This document shows positions 27,248-34,923 of a DNA stretch of 64,000 nucleotides, piece by piece. Origin of the DNA: Nitrospirota bacterium. GTDB lineage: Bacteria; Nitrospirota; Thermodesulfovibrionia; Thermodesulfovibrionales; SM23-35. Within the stretch, counting starts at the first letter, position 1. Every line of letters begins with the position of its first letter. Made by a program: the position numbers and the translations under genes. A model generated the notes under the pieces. The model ran no database searches and was not told the origin of the DNA. It saw only the letters and a list, made by a program, of their open reading frames with translations. The stretch spans positions 1 to 64,000 of the forward strand of contig JACAFF010000030.1 in assembly GCA_013388455.1 (NCBI GenBank), written 5' to 3'.

Positions 27248-27294
27248 AAATTTATTAACTTACAAAATTTTCTGAACCAGGAGATTTACCCCAA

Positions 27295-27477
27295 TTATGA
27301 GCGCCCTTTTTGATAGCAAGCCTGAAATCCTCTTTTACAGTTCTTTTCACCCGGGCCATTTTCTCCACCCCTCTTGCAAGTTTGTAACACTGCTTCATCT
27401 GACACTAATTTAACCTGTTCTATCTGTGGTTTTACATAATTCTTTCGTTCGAAATTAAATTCGGTTTTTCCTGACAT
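27295..27477 (-). CDS. Candidate RiPP precursor peptide
   Basis: A 60-residue peptide with the best ribosome binding site in the operon, AAAGGAGGTGAAAAAATT before the ATG. The N-terminal half reads as a leader: YVKPQIEQVKLVSDEAVLQ, the K-P-x-(I/V)-x-x-(V/I)-x-L-x-x-(E/D)-A-V-L pattern common in precursors recognised by PqqD-like domains. The core follows with three Cys (34, 47, 54) in two CKRG repeats separated by Gly- and Asn-rich sequence and a final CYQKGRS ending in Ser. It lies between the radical SAM and the kinase-like genes. No signal-peptide hydrophobic stretch. Precursor role is inferred from size, motif, expression signal and context. Confidence 0.8.
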   Translation of the reverse strand: MSGKTEFNFERKNYVKPQIEQVKLVSDEAVLQTCKRGGENGPGEKNCKRGFQACYQKGRS

Positions 27478-27494
27478 AATTTTTTCACCTCCTT

Positions 27495-28583
27495 TTAAAC
27501 ATTTATCAATCTAAATTTTTCTGCTCTTAAATGGGCGATATGGCATAAATAGTCAACTGGTCTTTCCGGGTCACTATTCTCAATTTGTGCCAACCCTGGA
27601 CACTGTCCGCACAATGCAATCAAGTTACAATTCCTACACAGAGTATCCTGAGAGAATTTTGTTGAAAGAACATCTGGAATAAAGCTATGCCATGCCTCTT
27701 TGAAAGAACCTCTTTGCAGGTCATAGCTTGGGACACGAGACATCATACACACACTCAATTGGCCATAAGGATCGATATGAAAGGTTTGAAGACCCGCTCC
27801 ACACTGATAAAGATAATCTGAATTAAAAGGTATCCCCAAAAACTTTCTGCAAAATTTTTGCCATTCCTCCATTCTCTTTTCGTCTGCAAAGTCAAGGGCA
27901 ACTATTTCATTAGGCGGTATGCGGAAATTGGCAGGCTTTTTATCACCATCTATCCTTAAATTTAAAACAGGGTCGAACCTGAAATCGATTCCTAAATCCT
28001 CAGCAAATTTTTTAATATCCCATATCTCATGCTTATTAATCGTCATCACCATTGTTTTAAGTTTTAAAGGTAATTTTCGTTCTATAAGCAAATCTATCCC
28101 ATCCATGCATCGTTTATGTGATCCGCTTATACCCGTAACATTTTCATAGGTCTCTTGTGTTAAACCATATAATGTAATTTCAATAGAATGAGGTGGCCAG
28201 TCTGAAAGATAGTCTGCAATATAAGGTGTTAAGAGGGTTCCATTAGTAAATAAAGTAATAAGTACCCCTTTCTTTTTTGCATATGTATAAATATCGAGAA
28301 AATCATGACGAATTAAGGGTTCACCACCTGTAATTAATAACCATAAGCAACCTTCATCCACAATCTGGTCTAAAATATTACAAATCTCTTTATAACTTAG
28401 TTCTTTATTTTTTGCTTTAATATCACTCGCGGGCAGATTAATATAACAATGAACGCATTTAAGATTACAGCGAGCAGTAATTTCTATGCTCCCATCAACG
28501 GGGATTCGTCGATTGGCTATTTTGTCAACAAGCCGATTACTGAATTCAGAGAGACTTCTTATGGGAATTACAGGACATTCCAT
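27495..28583 (-). CDS. Radical SAM/SPASM peptide-modifying enzyme
   Basis: A 362-residue protein with the radical SAM cluster motif ARCNLKCVHCYINLP (C-x3-C-x2-C, about residues 34-41), LLITGGEPLIR and LFTNGTLL, and a C-terminal SPASM domain (about 260-345) with CGAGLQTFHIDPYG, VCMMSRVP, LCRNCNLIALCGQCPG and a late Cys. SPASM domains bind extra 4Fe-4S clusters and occur in enzymes that install thioether or carbon-carbon links in peptides (PqqE, AlbA, SCIFF maturases). It begins 2 bases after the PqqD-like gene, and the candidate precursor starts 17 bases after it. The reaction on the Cys-rich core is not predictable in detail from the sequence. Confidence 0.93.
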   Translation of the reverse strand: MECPVIPIRSLSEFSNRLVDKIANRRIPVDGSIEITARCNLKCVHCYINLPASDIKAKNKELSYKEICNILDQIVDEGCLWLLITGGEPLIRHDFLDIYTYAKKKGVLITLFTNGTLLTPYIADYLSDWPPHSIEITLYGLTQETYENVTGISGSHKRCMDGIDLLIERKLPLKLKTMVMTINKHEIWDIKKFAEDLGIDFRFDPVLNLRIDGDKKPANFRIPPNEIVALDFADEKRMEEWQKFCRKFLGIPFNSDYLYQCGAGLQTFHIDPYGQLSVCMMSRVPSYDLQRGSFKEAWHSFIPDVLSTKFSQDTLCRNCNLIALCGQCPGLAQIENSDPERPVDYLCHIAHLRAEKFRLINV

Positions 28584-28585
28584 AC

Positions 28586-28894
28586 TTATAATGCCCTAAT
28601 AGCACCTATATGTTCTAATTGATTGATAAACTCGATGATATCTTTTTCCGCTACCTCAGGACTTACTTCAAATTCATTTAATATTATATCTATTATTTCT
28701 GAAAGGCTTTTTTCTCCATCAACAAGTTCCCATATACGGCTACCAACTTCGTTCATAGTATAAATGCTATCTACTTCATCAGCTCTCTTTTTTATTGGCA
28801 CTAAAATGAACTCTTCAGCGACCTTTCTGAAAACAACTGAAGAGTCTTTTGTGTAAAGTCTGTCGAGATTCGGGCCTGTATTCAATGTATTCAA
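28586..28894 (-). CDS. PqqD-like RiPP recognition element protein
   Basis: A small protein of up to 102 residues with the PqqD winged-helix fold: VVFRKVAEEFILVPI strand pair, YTMNEVGSRIWELVDG, SLSEIIDIILNEFEV and DIIEFINQLEHIGAI. PqqD proteins bind the precursor leader and present it to the radical SAM enzyme. There is no ATG; two TTG codons in a tandem nine-base repeat (28894 and 28885) are candidate starts, and an AGGA lies a few bases upstream. First gene of the RiPP-like operon behind its own promoter. Confidence 0.88.
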   Translation of the reverse strand: MNTLNTGPNLDRLYTKDSSVVFRKVAEEFILVPIKKRADEVDSIYTMNEVGSRIWELVDGEKSLSEIIDIILNEFEVSPEVAEKDIIEFINQLEHIGAIRAL

Positions 28895-28924
28895 TATTCC
28901 TGCCTTTTTAAAACTTATAAATAG

Positions 28925-28952
28925 ATTATAATTTAAAAGAGAAATTTTGCAA
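28925..28952 (-). promoter_or_regulatory. Sigma-70-type promoter for the RiPP-like operon
   Basis: On the minus strand TTGCAA is followed after 16 bases by a perfect TATAAT, ending about 30 bases before the first TTG start. It lies in the 62-base gap after the M48 gene, so the operon can be transcribed independently of it. Confidence 0.6.
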
Positions 28953-28956
28953 ATAT

Positions 28957-30219
28957 TTAACTGCTTAATTTCGGGAAATTCTCGATTTCTTTTATTCTTT
29001 GAATTACCGGTGGATGTGAATAGTAAAAAGCTGCATAGAAAGGGTGAGGATGTAGGTTTGAAAGGTTATCTATTGAAAGTTTTATAAGGGCGCTTTTAAA
29101 AGCCTCTTTGTCACCTGTGAGCTTGCATGCAAACCTGTCTGCCTCTTTTTCAAAGCGTCTTGAAAAGTAATTGCTGATTGGAAGAAAAGGAAGCGATATA
29201 ATGTTACCCATGAAACCGAGAAGAAGGACTTTTGTAAAGAAGGTCGCATTTTTAATCTGAAAAATATCTGTGAGAAAGTCAGCACTGAGAATTCTGAATG
29301 ATAGATAGATAGCTATAAATGCTAATGTCTCTGATGCAACGATCATTTTCAGAACATGTTTTTTCTTCCAGTGACCTGCTTCATGTGCCAGGATAGCAAG
29401 AATTTCATCGTGATTCATCTTTTCGAGAAGTGTATCGTAAAGTATTATTCTTTTAACTTTCCCTATACCTGTAAAATATGCATTGGTGTGACGGCTTCTT
29501 TTAGAAGCATCCATTTTAAATACGCTGCTGACCCTTATGTTTATTTTTTTCATCAAATCTTTAATTCTGTCTTCAAGCACTTTCTCTTCTATAGGAGAAA
29601 ATTTGTTGAAAAGTGGCTCTATGACATAAGGGGATATATACATAATGAATAGACTGTAAATGAGGAAAAAAATCCATAACCAGAACCACCAGATAGTCGG
29701 GCTTAATTGTATCAGCAGAAATCCTATAAAAAGGAGTATGCCAGTAATAACTGTAGAAAGTAATATGGATTTTAGAAAATCGGCAAACCATAACTTGATC
29801 GTCATGGTATTAAATCCGTATTTATTCTCAATTCTGAAAATATTATAGAGACTGAAAGGTATAGTGAGAAGAGTATTAGCATAGCTCAAGAATAGAAAGA
29901 AAAAAACACCTGATAAAATAAAACTGAAATTAAATGATGAAATCCAATCGTCATATATATTTAAAAGACCACCGAAAATAAAGATAATTGTAACTGCATT
30001 GCCGAAGATTGAAGAAATAAAACTGAATTTTGTTTTTTCAATTTCATATGCACGCATCTTCTGAACATGAGATTCATTTATTTTCCCCTTGAATACATCA
30101 GGAATGATTGAACCAAATCTTTTCATATACCCGAGATTTAAAAATTGCAGAGTATATTCAAAAGTTTCCTTCAAGATATAGATTATGAGTATGAGGTAAA
30201 TATTTTCTATAGCTATCAT
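28957..30219 (-). CDS. M48-family membrane zinc peptidase (Ste24-like)
   Basis: A 420-residue membrane protease. The zinc motif is ILAHEAGHWKKKH (about residue 275) and the third ligand Glu is in RRFEKEADRFAC. Several hydrophobic helices surround it, and the segment RHTNAYFTGIGKVKRIILYDTLL is characteristic of Ste24/CAAX-prenyl-protease type M48 members, which in bacteria act as membrane quality-control peptidases. The gene is intact. It is directly upstream of the RiPP-like operon in the same direction, so a part in peptide processing is possible, but a promoter separates them. Confidence 0.92.
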   Translation of the reverse strand: MIAIENIYLILIIYILKETFEYTLQFLNLGYMKRFGSIIPDVFKGKINESHVQKMRAYEIEKTKFSFISSIFGNAVTIIFIFGGLLNIYDDWISSFNFSFILSGVFFFLFLSYANTLLTIPFSLYNIFRIENKYGFNTMTIKLWFADFLKSILLSTVITGILLFIGFLLIQLSPTIWWFWLWIFFLIYSLFIMYISPYVIEPLFNKFSPIEEKVLEDRIKDLMKKINIRVSSVFKMDASKRSRHTNAYFTGIGKVKRIILYDTLLEKMNHDEILAILAHEAGHWKKKHVLKMIVASETLAFIAIYLSFRILSADFLTDIFQIKNATFFTKVLLLGFMGNIISLPFLPISNYFSRRFEKEADRFACKLTGDKEAFKSALIKLSIDNLSNLHPHPFYAAFYYSHPPVIQRIKEIENFPKLSS

Positions 30220-30327
30220 TTATAATACCTTCTGGAGAATATATCATAATTTTTAAATTCGGGGGAATGCATTCATTGTTATAGAGACAGGAAGATGGGC
30301 AACCGAATTTTCTAAAAGGAGTATTTG
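30220..30327. other. Divergent intergenic region between M48 gene and nucleoside transporter
   Basis: About 108 bases that must contain promoters for both directions; I could not single out a convincing pair of boxes. AAAAGGAG near 30316-30321 serves the transporter. Confidence 0.4.
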
Positions 30328-31632
30328 TTGGCTAACCTTATAAGTTTCGGGGGAATATTTATTCTCCTTTTTGTAGCATGGCTTTTTTCTGCGAATAAGA
30401 AGATAATCAATTGGCGGGTTATAATATGGGGCATTATTCTACAACTCGTAATAGCCCTTTTTATCTTTGTTGTTCCGACAGGATCGAAATTATTTCTATT
30501 AGTTAATGATGTTGTAGTAAAAATCCTTGATAGCGCAACTGCAGGGACAAAATTTCTATTCGGGAGGCTTGCTCTTCCTCCGGGAACAAAGAATGAAGCA
30601 GGAGAAGAATCATTAGGTTTTTTCCTGGCGTTTCAGGCTTTACCTACAATTGTATTCTTCGCAAGTTTTATGGCACTTCTATATCATGTTGGAATTATGC
30701 CAAGATTGATAAAGCTTTTTTCGAGAATATTCACAAGACTTTTAAGGATTAGCGGGGCAGAATCACTTAGTGTTTCCAGTAATATATTTGTAGGGGTAGA
30801 GGCGAATATGACCATTCTTCCTTATTTAACAACTATGACGCGATCAGAGTTCTGTACTATCCTTGCTGCTGGAATGGCCACGACTGCATCGAATGTCCTT
30901 GCACTTTATGTCTTCTTACTTCATGAGCGGTTTCCGACTATAGCAGGGCATCTTGTCTCTGCCTCTTTCCTTTCGGCTATCGGGGCAATCGTTATGTCTA
31001 AGCTTATTATGCCAGAGACAGAAAAGCCTGAAACTCTGGGTTTAAAGGTCGAGCCTCATTTTGAAAAAAAATCATCACTGATAGAGGCTGTGATAGAGGG
31101 GGCAAATGATGGAGTTAAGATGGTAATCGGTATCATGGCTTTACTTCTTTCTTTTCTCGGATTGGTAGCACTTGCTGATTTTATACTTTCAGCGGTAGGA
31201 ATGAAATTAAATGCTTTTTTAGGAATAACAATAGACTGGTCATTAAAAGGATTACTCGGATATGTTTTTTATCCTTTTGTACTGATAATAGGTGTTCCTG
31301 TAGCAGATGCATTTGAGATAGCAAAATTGATAGGCGAAAGAGCTATCTTGACAGAAGTTAAGGCGTATCAGGACTTAGCATTGATGCTTTCAACTGATAC
31401 ACTGAAAGATCCTCGTTCATCAGTCCTTGCAGCATATGCCCTGAATGGGTTTGCTCATGTCGCCTCGCTTGCTATTTTTATAGGAGGCACTGCTGCATTA
31501 GCTCCTTCAAGGGTAAAAGATATTTCCAGTATTGGGTTCAGAGCGCTTGTAGCAGCAACGCTTGCTTCACTTATGACAGCATCAGTAGCAGGAACTTTCT
31601 ATACACAGAGTTCTATATTATTGGGTAAATGA
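30328..31632 (+). CDS. nupC: NupC-type concentrative nucleoside transporter
   Basis: A membrane protein of about 434 residues with the family pattern: three N-terminal helices, GRLALPPG loop, FLAFQALPTIVFFASFMALLYH, ESLSVSSNIFVGVEANM (the nucleoside-binding GQTEAP-like region is changed to GVEAN), TMTRSEF, GMATTASNVLALYV, and C-terminal LNGFAHVASLAIFIGG. CNT proteins import nucleosides with sodium or protons. Two TTG codons at 30325 and 30328 compete as start; 30328 has the better spacing to GGAG. It is single and ends 4 bases before the convergent phosphatase gene. Confidence 0.88.
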   Translation: MANLISFGGIFILLFVAWLFSANKKIINWRVIIWGIILQLVIALFIFVVPTGSKLFLLVNDVVVKILDSATAGTKFLFGRLALPPGTKNEAGEESLGFFLAFQALPTIVFFASFMALLYHVGIMPRLIKLFSRIFTRLLRISGAESLSVSSNIFVGVEANMTILPYLTTMTRSEFCTILAAGMATTASNVLALYVFLLHERFPTIAGHLVSASFLSAIGAIVMSKLIMPETEKPETLGLKVEPHFEKKSSLIEAVIEGANDGVKMVIGIMALLLSFLGLVALADFILSAVGMKLNAFLGITIDWSLKGLLGYVFYPFVLIIGVPVADAFEIAKLIGERAILTEVKAYQDLALMLSTDTLKDPRSSVLAAYALNGFAHVASLAIFIGGTAALAPSRVKDISSIGFRALVAATLASLMTASVAGTFYTQSSILLGK

Positions 31633-31636
31633 TTTT

Positions 31637-32419
31637 TCAGCCTTTTAAAATGTTCAATGCCCTGTTATGGAGATTACTATTTCCAGACACAAGAAGGGAT
31701 GTAGATTTTTTTAGGCTTATTTCTATCGAGTCGATGGGATTGCCTTTTACATCAGAATAAATGCCACCTGCCTCTTTTGCTATTAGCAGCCCTGCTGCAA
31801 AATCAAAACTCCTTGAAGGTGATGGAGTTAAAAAAACACTGATTGCCCCGCTTGCAAGGTATGATATGTCGAGAGCTGTTGCACCAAGGCATCTTGTTTT
31901 TCTTGATTTCCCAAGTAAAGGCATTATCTGAGGAATGTCCTTTTGAGGGTTCTGTGCTTCGTATGCTATTAAATAAAACTCATCATCTTGCTGAGATACT
32001 ATCCTCATCCCATTTAAAAAAGCTCCTTTATTCTTCTCTGCCCAGAACTCCTCACCATTTACGAGATTTATCACATATGCAAGTATGGTATTACCTATCG
32101 TATCGCCATCTGCTATAGCTATAGAAGTGCAATAAAATGGGATACCAGAGATTGCATTTTTACTGCCATCAATTGGATCTATTAAAACTTTCTTACCTCC
32201 ACCTCTTAAATATCTTATACCTATCTCTTCAGATACAATAGTAAGAGCCTCACCTGTCTCCTCAAGATATGAAACGATGATGTTCTCAGCAATCTTATCA
32301 ACGGCATAGGTCTTGTCACCTGATGCCCCAATCCCGATAGGTTTTTTGTTTTTCTGCCTTACTGAAGGTAGTTCTTTTAGAAGATTTTTCCCGATTGACC
32401 TCAGTATTTCAAGATTCAT
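31637..32419 (-). CDS. Inositol monophosphatase-family phosphatase (IMPase/FBPase-like)
   Basis: A 260-residue metal-dependent phosphatase. VSEEIGI carries the first metal-binding Glu pair, LIDPIDGSKNAISGIPFY the core motif (the usual DPxDGTxN with Ser in place of Thr, as in archaeal-type fructose-1,6-bisphosphatases), and SRSFDFAAGLLIAKEAGG the C-terminal Asp motif. Substrate could be inositol phosphate, fructose bisphosphate or PAP; the latter would be relevant only to assimilatory sulfur metabolism. The sequence alone does not decide. Intact, single gene. Confidence 0.88.
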   Translation of the reverse strand: MNLEILRSIGKNLLKELPSVRQKNKKPIGIGASGDKTYAVDKIAENIIVSYLEETGEALTIVSEEIGIRYLRGGGKKVLIDPIDGSKNAISGIPFYCTSIAIADGDTIGNTILAYVINLVNGEEFWAEKNKGAFLNGMRIVSQQDDEFYLIAYEAQNPQKDIPQIMPLLGKSRKTRCLGATALDISYLASGAISVFLTPSPSRSFDFAAGLLIAKEAGGIYSDVKGNPIDSIEISLKKSTSLLVSGNSNLHNRALNILKG

Positions 32420-32504
32420 TATGACTATTATTTTACTTCAAATGTGTAGTTCTTGTCGTAAAATTCGTCTCGTGAATATATTTCTACTTACAAAGGTGTT
32501 GCTG

Positions 32505-32600
32505 TTCGATCTTTTAACCTTGCTACAGGGTTATCAAATTAGTCCCGTCCCCTCAAGGGATGGGAGATTTAAGGATACCCTGCGGTCTCTGTCTGCAGCA
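32505..32600. other. Intergenic region rich in inverted repeats
   Basis: In the 238 bases between divergent genes lie TAACC...GGTTA, a TCCCGTCCC-CTCAA-GGGATGGGA hairpin, an outer GGGT...ACCC pairing and CTGC...GCAG. Some pairings exclude each other. I recognise no known riboswitch; on the minus strand this could be a leader of the phosphatase gene. Confidence 0.3.
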
Positions 32601-32611
32601 GGAAGGGTTAA

Positions 32612-32641
32612 TTGAGTTTTCAAACGAGTATGGTGTAATAT
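32612..32641 (+). promoter_or_regulatory. Possible promoter for the ORF58-ccsA-hemA-hemC block
   Basis: TTGAGT, an 18-base spacer and TAATAT, placed 16 bases before the ATG of the 58-codon gene. The leader would then be only about 10 bases with no ribosome binding site, which lowers confidence. Confidence 0.35.
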
Positions 32642-32657
32642 TTTATTTAATAATAAA

Positions 32658-32834
32658 ATGGAAATCAGGAAAAAGATAGAAGAAGAAATAAAAAGTTATG
32701 CTGTAAATGGAAGAATCGCTTGCCCTGTTGCACGAAAGATTGCTGAGAAATTATCAGTTTCTTACAGAGAAGTTGGAAGAGTAGCAGACGAGCTTAAGAT
32801 AAAAATTACGAGTTGTGATCTTGGTTGCTTCTGA
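32658..32834 (+). CDS. Small 58-residue protein with HTH-like core and C-terminal Cys pair
   Basis: Encodes MEIRKKIEEEIKSYAVNGRI, then ACPVARKIAEKLSVSYREVG, RVADELKIKI and TSCDLGCF. The spacing of helices (ARKIAEKLSVSYREVGRVADEL) looks like a small winged-helix or helix-turn-helix, and the three Cys suggest metal or redox sensing. I have the impression of similar small proteins ending in C-x-L-G-C-F in other anaerobes but cannot name a family. Its TGA overlaps the ATG of ccsA by one base (TGATG), which strongly supports it being translated and coupled to that gene. Confidence 0.7.
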   Translation: MEIRKKIEEEIKSYAVNGRIACPVARKIAEKLSVSYREVGRVADELKIKITSCDLGCF

Positions 32835-33649
32835 TGGAGGTAATTTTATTTGAGCTGGCACTGACCTTTTATTTTGCTGCAACTATTATAAGTATTACCG
32901 AGCTTTTCAAAAGCTCCAAAATTACCTCAAAGCTGATTATTTTATTAGCCGGAATCGGTTTTATTCTTCACACGATAAATATTATTTATCGTTATGGGAT
33001 TAGTGGTTATATTCCTATTACCAATCCTCATGAAGCGACATCATTTTTTACCTGGTGTATCGTTGTGCTTTTTTTTATTTTAGAATTCCGTTATAAAGTC
33101 GCTCTTTTGTCTTCGTTTATTATGCCTATTGTATTTCTTCTGATGATTTCATCATCTATGATGTCGCGTGAAATAAAACCATTAGCTCCTGTTTTGCAGA
33201 GTTATTGGCTCGGAATACATACTTTCTTAGCCTTTCTCGGGAATGCTGCTTTTGCTATGTCTTTTGGAATTGGTTTCATGTATCTTGTTCAGGAACATTA
33301 TGTCAAATCAAAGAGACTTGGGGGTTTATTCGAGAGACTCCCAAGTCTTCAAACACTCGATGAAATGAATTACCGTTTGATAACATTCGGATTTCCTCTC
33401 TTCTCACTTGCAATTATTACCGGTGCTCTATGGGCTGAAACTGCATGGGGAAGATACTGGAACTGGGATCCGCGAGAAGTCTGGTCATTAATCACCTGGT
33501 TTATTTATGCAATTGTTCTTCATGCAAGGCTTGTTGCTGGATGGAGAGGGAAAAGGGCTGCTGTGTTATCGATTATTGGATTTATAACTATTCTGATAGC
33601 CTTCTTTGGTATTAAATTGCTCAAGAGAGGTCTCCACGTTTTCCTATGA
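32834..33649 (+). CDS. ccsA: Cytochrome c assembly protein CcsA/CcmC-type (haem handling)
   Basis: A 271-residue membrane protein with eight or so helices and the tryptophan-rich haem motif WGRYWNWDPREVWSLITW in the last third. His residues at helix ends (GIHTFLAFLGNAAF; IVLHARLV) are the expected haem ligands. It moves haem to apocytochromes outside the membrane, as in system II. The start is taken at ATG 32834, overlapping the 58-residue gene; a TTG at 32825 is less likely. hemA follows with a 4-base overlap, linking haem synthesis and cytochrome assembly, as in several anaerobes. Confidence 0.92.
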   Translation: MEVILFELALTFYFAATIISITELFKSSKITSKLIILLAGIGFILHTINIIYRYGISGYIPITNPHEATSFFTWCIVVLFFILEFRYKVALLSSFIMPIVFLLMISSSMMSREIKPLAPVLQSYWLGIHTFLAFLGNAAFAMSFGIGFMYLVQEHYVKSKRLGGLFERLPSLQTLDEMNYRLITFGFPLFSLAIITGALWAETAWGRYWNWDPREVWSLITWFIYAIVLHARLVAGWRGKRAAVLSIIGFITILIAFFGIKLLKRGLHVFL

Positions 33650-34923
33650 AAGCGCTTGTTATAGGACTGAATCATAAGACTGCTGACGTTAATGTCAGAG
33701 AAAAGTTTGCTTTTAGCGGGCCAAAACTTGAACAAGGATTGTTAGCTCTAAAAGAATTGCCCGAGGTGCAGGAGGCTATTATATTATCTACATGTAACAG
33801 GGTGGAACTATATGCAAATGTAAAAGATACTCAGAAGGCTTCTGAATCTATAAAGACATTTCTTTCAAGATTCCATAATATTGAGAGGAATGCGCTGGAG
33901 AATGCTTTGTATATATATGAAGATATTAATGCCGCCAGACATGTTTTCAGGGTTGCATCAAGTCTTGATTCTATGGTAATTGGCGAACCACAAATACTCG
34001 GTCAATTGAAGGATGCATTCGAAATTGCGCTTGAAAAAAAGACCACAGGCATACTACTCAATAAACTAATGAAAAAGGCTATTTCAGTTGCCAAGAGGGT
34101 GCGGACAGAAACAAGAATTGCTGAAAATGCTGTATCAATCAGTTTTGCTGCCGTAGAACTTGCGAAGAAGATTTTTACTGATCTCTCAAAGAAGATTTTC
34201 ATGCTCTTAGGGGCAGGTGAAATGGCTGAGCTTGCAGCAAAGCATCTGATTACGACTGGTGTTAAAGAAGTTCTGGTTTCAAACAGGACTTATGAGCGTG
34301 CATGTGATCTTGCAAATGAATTAAAAGGAAGAGCAGTTAAATTTGAAGAATTTATTAATGAAATGCTACGAACAGATATTGTAATCTGTTCGACTGGTGC
34401 ACCAAATTACATATTAACCAAAAGTCAGATGCAGAAAGTGATGAAGGAAAGAAAGCAGAAGCAGGTATTTATTATTGATATTTCAGTCCCGAGAAATATA
34501 GACCCTGAGATAAATAAGATTGATAATGTTTACCTTTATAACATAGATGACCTGCAAGAGGTTGTTGATACAAATCTCTTTGAAAGAAAAAAAGAGGCAG
34601 AAAAAGCAGAGAGGATTGTAGATGAAGAAGTAGAGACATTTTTGAAGTGGCAGTTGTCACTTGATTCTGTTCCGACTATCAAAGCTTTACGTGAAAAGGC
34701 AGAAGAAATAAAGAAAGAAGAGTTAATCAAACTTTTAAATAAACTCCCTGGGATCGGGGAAAAAGAAAAAGAGGCTATTGAATACATGGCGAATGCAATT
34801 GTAAATAAGCTCATTCATCCACCTACTGCTGCTCTAAAAGAAAGTTTGGAGGATAAGGAGCTCCTATCAGCAGTAATAAAGAAACTCTATGGCATTAATG
34901 GTGAAATGAGTGAAAAGGAATAA
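33646..34923 (+). CDS. hemA: Glutamyl-tRNA reductase
   Basis: First committed enzyme of C5-pathway tetrapyrrole synthesis: reduces glutamyl-tRNA to glutamate-1-semialdehyde with NADPH. Over 425 residues it has GLNHKTADVNVREKFAF, the catalytic Cys in ILSTCNRVELY, SLDSMVIGEPQILGQLKDAF, the NADPH loop MLLGAGEMAELAAKHL, and VFIIDISVPRNIDPEI. The C-terminal dimerisation helix is complete. Overlaps ccsA by 4 bases and hemC by 14. Confidence 0.96.
   Translation: MKALVIGLNHKTADVNVREKFAFSGPKLEQGLLALKELPEVQEAIILSTCNRVELYANVKDTQKASESIKTFLSRFHNIERNALENALYIYEDINAARHVFRVASSLDSMVIGEPQILGQLKDAFEIALEKKTTGILLNKLMKKAISVAKRVRTETRIAENAVSISFAAVELAKKIFTDLSKKIFMLLGAGEMAELAAKHLITTGVKEVLVSNRTYERACDLANELKGRAVKFEEFINEMLRTDIVICSTGAPNYILTKSQMQKVMKERKQKQVFIIDISVPRNIDPEINKIDNVYLYNIDDLQEVVDTNLFERKKEAEKAERIVDEEVETFLKWQLSLDSVPTIKALREKAEEIKKEELIKLLNKLPGIGEKEKEAIEYMANAIVNKLIHPPTAALKESLEDKELLSAVIKKLYGINGEMSEKE

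Noticed and set aside
26405-28894. Lasso peptide cluster
   Set aside because: PqqD-like and HprK-like proteins occur in lasso clusters, but the asparagine-synthetase-like cyclase and transglutaminase-like B protein are absent, and a radical SAM/SPASM enzyme is present instead.
32505-32600. Riboswitch
   Set aside because: I compared by eye with cobalamin and cyclic-di-GMP type cores and found no matching conserved bases; left as an unassigned structured region.
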